29,269 bases of DNA from JBFWUW01 sp050247075 (GTDB taxonomy: Bacteria; Planctomycetota; Planctomycetia; Pirellulales; JBFWUW01). Of this stretch, positions 1 through 7,920 are shown piece after piece. The stretch spans positions 1-29,269 of the forward strand of contig JBFWUW010000080.1 in the NCBI GenBank assembly GCA_050247075.1, read 5' to 3'. The position numbers were made by a program, and so were the translations under genes. The notes below the pieces were generated by a model. The model made no database searches. It worked only from the letters and a program-made list of their open reading frames with translations, and had not been told where the DNA came from. Position 1 is the first letter of the stretch; every line of letters begins with the position of its first letter.

Positions 1-2
1 CG

Positions 3-59
3 GGAACCGAAGACGGGGCGGTTGGCAATTTCTTCGCCGACCCAGGCCCTCCGTACTAG
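3..59 (+). CDS. Possible 3' end of an upstream gene (partial)
   Basis: Frame 3 is open from the window edge to a TAG at 57-59 and would encode a tail ending NFFADPGPPY. A strong hairpin begins 14 bases after the stop, as expected at a gene end. Only 18 codons are visible and frame 2 is also open to a TAG at 64-66, so the frame choice rests on the more protein-like composition and the hairpin position. No family can be assigned. Confidence 0.25.
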   Translation, partial: GTEDGAVGNFFADPGPPY

Positions 60-72
60 TCAGCTAGCGGGG

Positions 73-106
73 GTTGTGGCGGCGGCCAAACGGCCGCCGC
101 CACAAC
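73..106 (+). terminator. Strong GC hairpin, probable terminator
   Basis: Arms 73-87 (GTTGTGGCGGCGGCC) and 92-106 pair perfectly over 15 bp around an AAAC loop. It lies just after the putative stop at 59. No T-run follows, so it is not a textbook intrinsic terminator; it may act as an RNA 3' end stabiliser or be a dispersed repeat. Confidence 0.45.
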
Positions 107-757
107 GTCCCGCCTGACAACAACCGTCGTTCACGGGCACACTACCCACGCGACCGGGTCGCCTCAAGGCGTCAGGGAAACCTGAGGCCTTGCGGCGTTT
201 CCTCGTTGATGGACGCAGGCCCGCGCTGGAATATACGCCAAGAGACCGTTCCACGGAATCTTGCCGCAGCTTCGGCTGAAGCCTGAACCTGGCCACACAA
301 CCAAGACTCAGTCTCGCCGCCAGAAAGTCTTGTCGCAAGACAGCCGTGCATGGCACCGCACTCACGCGATCTTGCCACTTCGCGGCTCCGCCATAGGGCC
401 GCCACAACCCCTTTTCTCGGCGTAATCCTCACCCGGCCATTTCGCCCTGGTGCCATGCCGTAGCCGTTACCGTCGTCAGGTTCGGCGCGGTAGGGGGTGG
501 AATTTGGCTATTTTTGCGGTCATTCGGGCTTGGCTCTGTGGATTGTGGCTGAACAATCGTCTATGAGCAAAGGGGGCGACGGGTAAACCTGTCCGCCCGC
601 CGCAAGCCGATTGGCGGACGAAAGTTCCGTCGGTCGATGAAAGAGAGTGAGACAACAGGATGGTCTGTTTGGGCATGGACGCGCCCGCGAATGAATCCGT
701 CGCCAGCGATGGCGGCAACCAATAGCAGCGCCGCCAAACATCGGTGCTCCCGCGTTC
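107..757. other. Gene-free region with clustered hairpins upstream of ftsK
   Basis: No convincing gene is present; the short ORFs here have composition typical of non-coding frames. The stretch holds several stem-loops. Positions 160-176 pair with 181-197 (17 bp, two mismatches, GAAA loop). Positions 269-273 pair with 278-282, and 327-332 pair with 336-341 around a TCG loop. Positions 591-597 pair with 613-619. The spacing does not match a tRNA, RNase P, tmRNA or SRP RNA signature that I can recognise. The ftsK promoter presumably lies near the right end, but no clear -35/-10 pair was found. Confidence 0.5.
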
Positions 758-3454
758 ATGGCAAAACCTCGTAATCCCAAAGCCGATCTGCCAGCCCTGG
801 CCATGGCCGCCGCGGCGGCGTTCTTGGTACTGGCCGTGGCCAGTTACGATCCGGCCGATTCCACCGGCCTGGTCTATCCGGCCAATCAGCAAGCCGCCAA
901 TCTGTGCGGGCGGGCGGGAGCCTTTGCCGCCGATCTGCTGTTTCAAACCTTGGGCCTGGGGGCGTATTACCTGGTGGCCTCGCTGGCTGGCATGTGCGCG
1001 TTGCTGTTGTCTCGCCGGGCGATTCCCGAACCGGCCCTGCGCATGGCAGGCTGGTTGATGTCGTTGGCCGGCTTTTCCACCTTGGCGGCGATGGCGCTGC
1101 CCGGTTGGAGCCCCGGGCCGGTCATTGGGGCGGGCGGATACCTGGGGGCGGCCGGCCGCGGCATGTTGCAAATGCACTTTGCCACGATCGGTTCTTATAT
1201 TCTGGTTGTAAGCGTCATGGTGGCCGGTGTGGTCCTTTGCACGGACTATGCCGTGTTCCGCGTGCTGGCCTGGGTGTTTGGCGTGCCGACGCGGACCGTC
1301 GCCCGCGGGCTGTTCGCCAAGGGCGCTCCGGCGGATGCCAAGAACGACGCCAAATCGAAGCTCAAGCTCAACCGCAAGACCGATGTCGATACGAGCGGCG
1401 TGGAGGCTCCCATCCGCATTCGGGGCAAATCGCTGGAAAATGGCGAGGAACTCAAGGCCATTTCGCAGGCCGATCAAAAGTCGGCCGCGGACAAGCAAGC
1501 CGACGAAGACGATTCCGACGCCGACACCGAGGAAGAATCCGAGCCTAAGGGCATGGTGGGCAAGTTGGCCAGCGCCTTGCGGATCAAAGGGCCGATGCAA
1601 AAGGCCGACCGCGACAAGGTTATGCAAGAGTTGGATGCCGCCGCCCGCGTCGATGAGGGGGGCGATTACGAACTCCCCTCGCTGGATCTGTTGCAACCCG
1701 CCGAGCCGTACTGTTCGGACGATCACGAGGCGGAAGTGCTGCGGAAGGCCAAGGTGCTGGAAAAGACGTTTGCCAACTTCGGCTTCAACATTCGCGTGGT
1801 GGAGATCGAGACCGGCCCGGTCATTGCCCAGTATGAAGTGGAGCTAGAGGCGGGCTTGCGGCTGAGCAAGATCACCAGCTTGGCCGAGGACGTGGCGATT
1901 GCCCTCCGCGTGCCGAGCGTGCGGATCGTGGCCCCCATTCCCGGTAAGAACACCGTGGGGATTGAAGTCCCCAACGCAGAACGGCAACTGGTGCGGCTGC
2001 GCGAAGTGATGGAAGAGACCGGCAACAAGGCCGCCAAAATGCGGATACCGGTCTACCTGGGCAAGGACGTAGCCGGCAACCCCATGGTAGCCGACCTGAC
2101 CACGCTCCCCCACTTGCTGATCGCCGGGCGCACCGGCACCGGCAAGTCGGTCTGCCTCAATACACTGATCATGTCGATGATCATGACGCGGCGGCCCGAC
2201 GAGGTGAAGATGCTGCTGATCGACCCCAAAATGGTCGAGCTGACGCCGTACACCAAGCTGCCCCACCTGATGCATCCCGTCGTTACCGACATGAAGAAGG
2301 CCGAGGCGATCCTTGGCTGGGCCGTGGAAAAGATGGAGGAGCGGTACTCGCTGTTGGCCCGGGCGGGCGTGCGGCATATCAGCGTCTACAACCAGTTGGG
2401 CGAGGAAGAACTAATGGACCGGCTGCGGCCGGAGAACGACGAACAGCGGGCGCAGATTCCCACCAATTTGCCGTACATCGTCATCGTGGCCGACGAAATG
2501 GCCGACTTGATGATGACGGCGGCCAAAGAGGTCGAGACGCATATTATCCGTCTGGCGCAGAAGAGCCGCGCGGTTGGTATCCACCTGGTTCTGGCCACGC
2601 AAAAGCCGACGGTCGATGTCATTACGGGCCTGATCAAGAGCAACTTGCCCGCGCGGATTGCCTTTCAGGTTGCCAGCCGCGTCGATAGCCGCGTGGTGCT
2701 GGACGAAATGGGGGCCGACAAGCTGCTGGGGAACGGCGACATGTTGTTCCTGTGGCCGGGGACCAGCACGCTGCTGCGCGGGCAAGGGGCCTACGTCAGC
2801 GACGACGAGATCAACAAGGTGGTCAGCTTCGTCGGCACGACCGAGCCGCAGTTCGCCGCCGAGTTGGTGCAATTGCAAGTCAAGAACGCCGATGGCAGCG
2901 AGCCGGGCAAGCTCAACCATCGCGACGACCTGTACGAGGCGGCGGTCGATATGGTCGTCCGCGAGGGTCGCGGAAGCGTCTCGCTGTTGCAGCGGGCGCT
3001 GGGGATTGGCTACGGCCGCGCGGCCCGCTTAATCGACTTCATGGCCGAGGATGGCATCGTCGGACAGTACAACGGTTCGCAAGCCCGCGAGGTGCTGATT
3101 ACCGTCGAGAAGTGGGAGGAAATGAGCGGGCAAGAGGGGGATGGGGGGCCGCAACCCGCCGCAGCACCGGCCAAAAAGAAGAAAAAGAACAAAGTCTCTC
3201 CGCCGCCGGTCGTCCACGAAGACGACCTGGAGCAGGAAGATTTCGACCAGGACCAATTGGACCGTGAACGGGCGGAGATCGACAATGAAGGCGACGACGA
3301 TGCGGACTTCGACGATGAGTTAAGCGACGAATCCGATTCGGACAACGCTTTCGACGAGCCTGGCGACGAGAACGATTCGCCCTTCGATGATGATGCCGAT
3401 TCACCCCCGACCCGGCTCATTCGTTCCGCCGGTTCGCGTCGCAAGCAAGCGTAA
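758..3454 (+). CDS. ftsK: DNA translocase FtsK/SpoIIIE
   Basis: This is a membrane-anchored ATPase that pumps double-stranded DNA and clears chromosome ends from the division septum. The 898-residue protein begins with about four membrane segments (residues 10-200, FtsK_4TM type), followed by a charged linker. The motor core has Walker A GRTGTGKS near residue 456 and Walker B VIVADEMADL near 575. A winged-helix gamma domain at about 728-770 (GRGSVSLLQRALGIGYGRAA) is the part that in the family reads DNA polarity and contacts XerD. About 110 residues follow it: a Lys run, then a very acidic Asp/Glu-rich tail, which is unusual because FtsK normally ends at the gamma domain. The ATG at 758 is the first in frame with MAKP; no clear ribosome binding site precedes it. 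A long inverted repeat follows the gene. Confidence 0.95.
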   Translation: MAKPRNPKADLPALAMAAAAAFLVLAVASYDPADSTGLVYPANQQAANLCGRAGAFAADLLFQTLGLGAYYLVASLAGMCALLLSRRAIPEPALRMAGWLMSLAGFSTLAAMALPGWSPGPVIGAGGYLGAAGRGMLQMHFATIGSYILVVSVMVAGVVLCTDYAVFRVLAWVFGVPTRTVARGLFAKGAPADAKNDAKSKLKLNRKTDVDTSGVEAPIRIRGKSLENGEELKAISQADQKSAADKQADEDDSDADTEEESEPKGMVGKLASALRIKGPMQKADRDKVMQELDAAARVDEGGDYELPSLDLLQPAEPYCSDDHEAEVLRKAKVLEKTFANFGFNIRVVEIETGPVIAQYEVELEAGLRLSKITSLAEDVAIALRVPSVRIVAPIPGKNTVGIEVPNAERQLVRLREVMEETGNKAAKMRIPVYLGKDVAGNPMVADLTTLPHLLIAGRTGTGKSVCLNTLIMSMIMTRRPDEVKMLLIDPKMVELTPYTKLPHLMHPVVTDMKKAEAILGWAVEKMEERYSLLARAGVRHISVYNQLGEEELMDRLRPENDEQRAQIPTNLPYIVIVADEMADLMMTAAKEVETHIIRLAQKSRAVGIHLVLATQKPTVDVITGLIKSNLPARIAFQVASRVDSRVVLDEMGADKLLGNGDMLFLWPGTSTLLRGQGAYVSDDEINKVVSFVGTTEPQFAAELVQLQVKNADGSEPGKLNHRDDLYEAAVDMVVREGRGSVSLLQRALGIGYGRAARLIDFMAEDGIVGQYNGSQAREVLITVEKWEEMSGQEGDGGPQPAAAPAKKKKKNKVSPPPVVHEDDLEQEDFDQDQLDRERAEIDNEGDDDADFDDELSDESDSDNAFDEPGDENDSPFDDDADSPPTRLIRSAGSRRKQA

Positions 3455-3485
3455 CGGGCGAGCTATGTGTCGAAGCGTAACTTTA

Positions 3486-3564
3486 GGGTGCCACTGGTCG
3501 GCTTGTCCGCCAGTGAACCAGCTTGTGGAAGCGCCACTGGCGGACAAGCCGACCAGCGGCACCC
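3486..3564. repeat. REPIN-like long inverted repeat
   Basis: A 30-bp arm (3486-3515, starting GGGTGCCACTGG) pairs with 3535-3564 with a single mismatch across a 19-base loop. The length and near-perfect pairing fit a dispersed REP-doublet element rather than an ordinary terminator. It sits 31 bases after the ftsK stop and could also end ftsK transcripts. Confidence 0.75.
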
Positions 3565-3937
3565 GTTCGGTTGGCTGCTCTTGGTCTTAGCGTTGACAAA
3601 GCACCGCCGGCAAACAGGTTCGGCCTTGCGGTCGCCGATGGGATCGGCATACTCTCCAACTTTGCTGCTCTTGCTAGCGGGCCCCATCGCGGTGCCGCGC
3701 CGACTCGTCTTGGCGAATTTCTCATGATTTGTTAGGGTATTCGCGAGCCAGGGAAGGATTGCCTGGCGCTGGCCGCAAACCCTTCATGGAACTGCGGTTG
3801 TGTCGGTGAGTGCGGGCCACATGGTGCCGCACGGCGGTTGATTGCCAGTTGGGCGTGGATTTTCGACGGTTTCCATCACCAAGAATTGCCAGAATTGCGG
3901 TCGGGTAGGACTACCCGCCCAGGCACGGCCGACACGG

Positions 3938-3944
3938 AAGGAGG
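3938..3944 (+). promoter_or_regulatory. Ribosome binding site that sets the rimI start
   Basis: AAGGAGG lies 5 bases before the ATG at 3950. The same frame is open back to a possible start at 3842, but only the ATG at 3950 has this near-perfect Shine-Dalgarno match. Confidence 0.85.
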
Positions 3945-3949
3945 CCACC

Positions 3950-4462
3950 ATGAACACAAAATCACGACAGGCTTTGCAGGTCCACATCCGTTGGATGATT
4001 CGCCGCGACATGCCTGATGTCTTGGATATTGAGAACGAGGGTTTTGAGTTTCCCTGGTCGGAGGAGGACTTTGTCCGCTGCCTGCGCCAGCGGAACTGTA
4101 TCGGCATGGTGGCCGAACATGAAGACCGTGTCGTGGGATTCATGATCTACGAGTTGCACAAGACTCGCTTGCATATCCTCAATTTCGCCGTCGGCCAGGC
4201 ATGGCGGCGGCGCGGCATTGGCACGCAGATGTCGGCCAAACTGGTGGGCAAGCTGTCTCAGCAGCGCCGCAGCCGGGTGACGTTGGAAGTTCGCGAGACC
4301 AACCTGGCCGCGCAGCTCTTCTTTCGCAACCAAGGCTTTAAGGCTGTATCCGTCTTGCGGGCCTTTTACGAGGACACGCCCGAGGATGCCTACGTCATGC
4401 AGTTCCGCTACCGCGCTGAAGCCGACAGCGGCGACGCCGGCTATCGCCGGCTGGCTGGCTAG
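3950..4462 (+). CDS. rimI: Ribosomal protein S18 alanine N-acetyltransferase-like GNAT
   Basis: This GNAT-family acetyltransferase of 170 residues is close to RimI in size and layout; RimI acetylates the N-terminal alanine of ribosomal protein S18. The acetyl-CoA pyrophosphate-binding loop is visible as AWRRRGIGTQM (about residues 83-93). The family pattern ETNLAAQLFFRNQGF follows, then a C-terminal FYEDTPEDAYVMQF containing the conserved tyrosine region. The N-terminus IRWMIRRDMPDVLDIE matches the alpha1 start of RimI-like proteins. The start is fixed by AAGGAGG. It stands alone between intergenic gaps. The substrate is inferred from family resemblance, and other GNAT substrates remain possible. 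Confidence 0.85.
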   Translation: MNTKSRQALQVHIRWMIRRDMPDVLDIENEGFEFPWSEEDFVRCLRQRNCIGMVAEHEDRVVGFMIYELHKTRLHILNFAVGQAWRRRGIGTQMSAKLVGKLSQQRRSRVTLEVRETNLAAQLFFRNQGFKAVSVLRAFYEDTPEDAYVMQFRYRAEADSGDAGYRRLAG

Positions 4463-4720
4463 CATCGCCACACCCTTCGTGCCGTGAGATTACTTCGGCC
4501 ATCTTGCCGGACACCCGTCGCGCGACAGGTGCCAGGCAGGATGGCCGTTCTTGGTGAACGCGCGGCGGCAATGCTTCTCTGCTACCGCTGACAACGCGTC
4601 GTTGTCGGCCTTGACCCGCGTCCAACGGCGACGCTACTCTCCCGCCCGCGACACGGTTGCCAGGAATGGTTGCCGTGGCCCGCGCCTTTCCCTCTTAGAA
4701 CGTGGAGCGAGTTGCCGAAC

Positions 4721-6775
4721 ATGGATCGGTCGGCCTTTAGTGCGCATGCGCCTGCCCGAAAAGCCAGACAGCCACGGACGATGTGGTTGGCTGTGGCGGT
4801 GGTGCTGCTGTGCGCGCCGGCCTGTTCGACCAAATACACGCAGATCCGCAAGGTGCCCAACAGTCCGCTCGTCGAGCGATTGAAACTGGCCAGCAAAGGG
4901 GGGCCCAAGCCCAGTTCGCGGACGGTCGAGGTCTTGCGGCGCTACGATCTGGAAGGGGCCTTGAAGGATGACCCCGTTCGCACGCTGGAGAAACTGCAAG
5001 CACAAACCTTCGCGGAACCAACGCCCGCCAAGTTGTACGCCGTGGCGGAACTTTCGTACTTGATGGGCAAACGGCAATCGGCCAAGGACGAGGGCCGGGC
5101 CTTGCACATGTACGGTGCCTCGGTGGCGCATGCCTACATGTACCTGTTCGATCCACGGTATGCGCAGCAACTCAACCCGTACGATCCACAGTTTCGCGAC
5201 ACTTGCGATCTGTACAACGGCGCGCTTGAGGAATGCCTGCGAATCGTCAAAAAGCAGGGGGCGCTGGTGCCGGGCAAGTCGCACCTGATCAAGGTCTGCG
5301 ACCAGGAGTGGCAAGTGGCCGTTGTGTCGCGCGGCGATAGCTGGCGCACCGAGGACTTCCACCGCTTTGAGTTTACATCCGAGTACGAGGTCTCTGGGCT
5401 GCGCAACCAGTACCGCAGTTTTGGCCTGGGCGTGCCGATGATTGCCGTCCGCAAGGCGCACGAGAATGAAGAGCCAAGCGAAAAATTCTATCCGCCGGAG
5501 TTGAGCTTTCCGGTGACGGCCTTCTTGCGATTGCTGCCGGACGACACCGCCGCGCCAGGTGTCTGCAAAAAGCACAAAGCCATTATCGAACTGTACGACC
5601 CCTTGATGGTGGGAGACCTGTATGTCGATCGCCGCAAGGTGCCCTTGGAGAGCGACCTGACCACGCCGCTGGCCTACTTTTTGGACCAGGGTAAACTGCC
5701 GCCGTTGGCCACGCTGGGCCTGCTCAAGCCCGATGAATCGCAAAAGCTGAGCGGCCTGTACATGGCGCAGCCTTACGAGCCGAGCAAGATTCCGGTGCTG
5801 TTTGTCCACGGGCTGTGGTCCGATCCGACCACCTGGACCGAGATGTTTAACGACCTGCGGGCCGCCCCCGAGGTTCGCCAGAATTACCAGTTCTGGTTTT
5901 ACTTTTACCCCAGCGGGCAGCCGTTTTGGCACAGCGCCGCGCATTTGCGGGGCGAGCTGGCCCGGCTGCGGGGAGAATTGGACCCCAAGCGAGACACGCC
6001 CACCTTCGACCAGTTGGTGCTGGTGGGGCATAGCATGGGGGGCCTAGTCAGCAAGCTGCAGGTGGTCGATGGCGGCGATGAATTCTGGAAAACCGCCAGC
6101 CAAGAGCCGTTTCAACTCATCAAGGCCACCTCTGACGTGCGCGACGACCTGCAAAAGACATACTACTTTCAACGCAACCCCTCCGTCCGCCGCGTTGTCA
6201 CCATTGGCACGCCGCACCGCGGCAGCAACTTTGCCAATTCGTACACGCGCTATCTGGCCCGGCAACTGATCGCTTTTCCCAAGCGAATGGTGCAGAGCCA
6301 GCAAGAGCTGTACAAGGAAAACCCCGATGCATTTGGCGACGGGTCGGCGGTCAGGGTAGATACCAGCGTCGATTCGCTGGCCCCCGGTTCGCCCTTCTTG
6401 CAGGTCATGCTGGAGGCACCCAAGCCCCGCGGCGTGCATTACCACAACATCGTGGGCGTGACGGAGCTGGGCGACAATGGCGAACTGCCCGACAACCCTA
6501 CCGATAGCATCGTGGCCTATTCCAGCGCCCATCTGGACGATGTCGAGAGCGAACTGCTGGTGCGGGCGGACCATTTGGGAGTTCACCGGCATGCCTTAAG
6601 CGTGTTGGAAGTCCGTCGCATTCTGCTGGAACACATGGCCGAGATGCGCAAGGAATCCGCCCCTAAATCGCCCTACATGCTGGTCCAGCCCGACCCCAAG
6701 CCCGACCGTATCTACGAGACGCGGCCCGCCTCGGCTTTGCGGGAATTGTTTGATGCCCCTCCCGAACCGGAGTAG
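4721..6775 (+). CDS. Alpha/beta-hydrolase, lipase/esterase-like, exported
   Basis: This is a 684-residue predicted secreted or membrane-tethered serine hydrolase. A basic stretch (RKARQ) and hydrophobic MWLAVAVVLLCAPACS form an export signal; the Cys suggests a lipoprotein, but the preceding APA is not a canonical lipobox. The hydrolase core has the oxyanion strand VLFVHGLWSD near residue 360, the nucleophile elbow GHSMGG with Ser near 437, and IGTPHRGSNFA near 495, as in PGAP1/DUF676-type lipases. The Asp and His of the triad probably lie in the later DSIVAY and DHLGVHRH segments. The first 350 residues are an unassigned helical region. Starts at 4670 and 4781 are alternatives; 4721 keeps a full n-region and has GGAG-like bases upstream. 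Confidence 0.8.
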   Translation: MDRSAFSAHAPARKARQPRTMWLAVAVVLLCAPACSTKYTQIRKVPNSPLVERLKLASKGGPKPSSRTVEVLRRYDLEGALKDDPVRTLEKLQAQTFAEPTPAKLYAVAELSYLMGKRQSAKDEGRALHMYGASVAHAYMYLFDPRYAQQLNPYDPQFRDTCDLYNGALEECLRIVKKQGALVPGKSHLIKVCDQEWQVAVVSRGDSWRTEDFHRFEFTSEYEVSGLRNQYRSFGLGVPMIAVRKAHENEEPSEKFYPPELSFPVTAFLRLLPDDTAAPGVCKKHKAIIELYDPLMVGDLYVDRRKVPLESDLTTPLAYFLDQGKLPPLATLGLLKPDESQKLSGLYMAQPYEPSKIPVLFVHGLWSDPTTWTEMFNDLRAAPEVRQNYQFWFYFYPSGQPFWHSAAHLRGELARLRGELDPKRDTPTFDQLVLVGHSMGGLVSKLQVVDGGDEFWKTASQEPFQLIKATSDVRDDLQKTYYFQRNPSVRRVVTIGTPHRGSNFANSYTRYLARQLIAFPKRMVQSQQELYKENPDAFGDGSAVRVDTSVDSLAPGSPFLQVMLEAPKPRGVHYHNIVGVTELGDNGELPDNPTDSIVAYSSAHLDDVESELLVRADHLGVHRHALSVLEVRRILLEHMAEMRKESAPKSPYMLVQPDPKPDRIYETRPASALRELFDAPPEPE

Positions 6776-6889
6776 GGCCGACGCTGGCAAACTCGCGGGG
6801 CGGCGTTAAACTGGCAAGCGAGAAAACCAAGGCAGCCCCGGCGGCGTGCCGGCGTGCCCGTTCCCAAACTCCTAGCCACCCGCACCACC

Positions 6890-7306
6890 ATGCCCTACCT
6901 GCGCCATCTGGCCTTGCGTTGCCGCGACATGGAACGATCGCGTCGGTTCTACGAGGAAGTCATCGGATTCAAGTTCATTGACTACCGGCCCAGCCGGCAA
7001 GGGTTGGATCTGTCCGACGGGGTGAACAACATCACCGTCTTGCAACACCCGGCCGATGAACGGCCCGTGCTGGAGGAAGGGCACGAGTACATCCACTTTG
7101 GCATCATCGTGGAAGACCTGGAGGCGGTTTGGAAACGGCTGCATGAGTGGGGGGCGCATTTCTCTCGCGACGATGTCAAGCAGCGGAAACCGATCGATCC
7201 CCATGTGCTGCCGCCCCGGTCGTTCAAGGTGCTGGACCCCGATGGCAACGTGGTGGATATCACCGGCGACCGCCAGGAGTGGCGCGGCGTGCAATTGCCG
7301 GCCTGA
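6890..7306 (+). CDS. VOC (glyoxalase/bleomycin-resistance fold) protein
   Basis: A single-domain vicinal-oxygen-chelate protein of 138 residues. It opens with the family's first strand and metal-ligand His (PYLRHLALRCRDMERSRRFY), has a central YIHFGIIVEDLE strand, and ends with KVLDPDGNVVDIT. Enzymes of this superfamily use paired beta-alpha-beta-beta-beta units to bind a metal. The usual C-terminal Glu ligand after DPDGN appears as Asp here, so catalytic activity is uncertain. The ATG at 6890 is preferred to the GTG at 6854 because the fold begins directly after it. It is followed after 14 bases by a conserved hypothetical gene, suggesting one transcript. The substrate is unknown. Confidence 0.8.
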   Translation: MPYLRHLALRCRDMERSRRFYEEVIGFKFIDYRPSRQGLDLSDGVNNITVLQHPADERPVLEEGHEYIHFGIIVEDLEAVWKRLHEWGAHFSRDDVKQRKPIDPHVLPPRSFKVLDPDGNVVDITGDRQEWRGVQLPA

Positions 7307-7320
7307 TTTAGGCGGCTCAT

Positions 7321-7806
7321 ATGGCCAGGGACGAACACGACCGCGAGGACTTGCTGGCCGAGGCGACCGCGCTGGTGCAGCGCGTCAAGTTTCTGCCGGC
7401 CGGCACGGACGACGAGGTGGTTGTCGGCTTCCGCGCGGACGGCGCGGCCAGTTTTTTCCTCGGTGCCGATCCCGTCTATCAGTTTAATTCGCAAGGGGCC
7501 TTGCGGCGGGCCTACGTGGACGGCTTGATGGTCAAGGCCCGCGACCAACGGCTGGTATCCTTGCGGCGCGTGCGCACGTCGCAACAGGTCGTGCTATTGA
7601 GCGCCGAGTTGGATGCGGCCCAAGCGAACCGGTTTTTGACGGACATGACCGCCAGGTTGATGGCCTTGCGAACAGCGTTAGAAGCCGGCACGCTGGCCGT
7701 GGCAGGCAGCATTCCCGCTGGCGTGGACGTTGTTGCCCGCGCGCGGCAGTGGCTAAAGGCACACGCTGAATCACCTGGTATCGCGGATAGCCCGCGAGCA
7801 AGGTGA
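7321..7806 (+). CDS. Conserved hypothetical protein
   Basis: A 161-residue soluble protein without signal peptide or membrane segment. I do not recognise a named family. It has a beta-rich first half (DDEVVVGFRADGAASFFLGAD; LVSLRRVRTSQQVVLLSAEL) and a helical second half (ANRFLTDMTARLMALRTALE). The start lies 14 bases after the VOC gene stop on the same strand, and codon composition matches the neighbours, so it is probably co-transcribed with it. A hairpin terminator follows at 7861-7891. Confidence 0.7.
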   Translation: MARDEHDREDLLAEATALVQRVKFLPAGTDDEVVVGFRADGAASFFLGADPVYQFNSQGALRRAYVDGLMVKARDQRLVSLRRVRTSQQVVLLSAELDAAQANRFLTDMTARLMALRTALEAGTLAVAGSIPAGVDVVARARQWLKAHAESPGIADSPRAR

Positions 7807-7860
7807 CGACCGCCCGAAATTGTAGGAGGCTATCCAATCGCCGACTATTGAATTCAAAAC

Positions 7861-7891
7861 GGCCAGGCCCACGCATGGCGTGGGCCTGGCC
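7861..7891. terminator. Bidirectional hairpin terminator
   Basis: GGCCAGGCCCACGC (7861-7874) pairs perfectly with 7878-7891 around an ATG loop. It lies between convergent gene ends at 7806 and 7921. Read on the minus strand, the stem is followed by GTTTTGAATT, a short T-rich tract suited to ending the minus-strand gene. Confidence 0.8.
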
Positions 7892-7920
7892 GCAAAGATG
7901 AACTTTCAACGCCGCGTGGA

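Larger units (their letters stand above)
3455..3949. other. Intergenic region between ftsK and rimI
   Basis: No gene is supported. It contains the 79-bp inverted repeat at 3486-3564, the rimI ribosome binding site at its right end, and a weak promoter-like pair (TTGGCG at 3710, TAGGGT at 3733, 17-bp gap) that could serve rimI. Frames open across 3842-3949 extend rimI upstream but lack coding character. Confidence 0.5.

Noticed and set aside
107..480. Known structured RNA (RNase P, tmRNA, SRP, 6S)
   Set aside because: The hallmark conserved words of these RNAs were not found on either strand, so only a generic structured region is reported.
476..1726. Long minus-strand frame of 416 codons
   Set aside because: It is the antisense of ftsK, rich in His, Gln, Arg and Gly as expected from a GC-rich shadow frame, and matches no family.
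3593..3630. TTGACA promoter in the ftsK-rimI gap
   Set aside because: No acceptable -10 hexamer lies 15-19 bases downstream, and the position is more than 300 bases from rimI.
4590..4606. GACAACG/CGTTGTC palindrome after rimI
   Set aside because: Only 7 bp, no T-run, 128 bases after the stop; too weak to call a terminator or operator.
4634..6031. Minus-strand frame of 465 codons
   Set aside because: It lies opposite the hydrolase gene, whose GHSMGG and signal peptide make the plus strand clearly coding.
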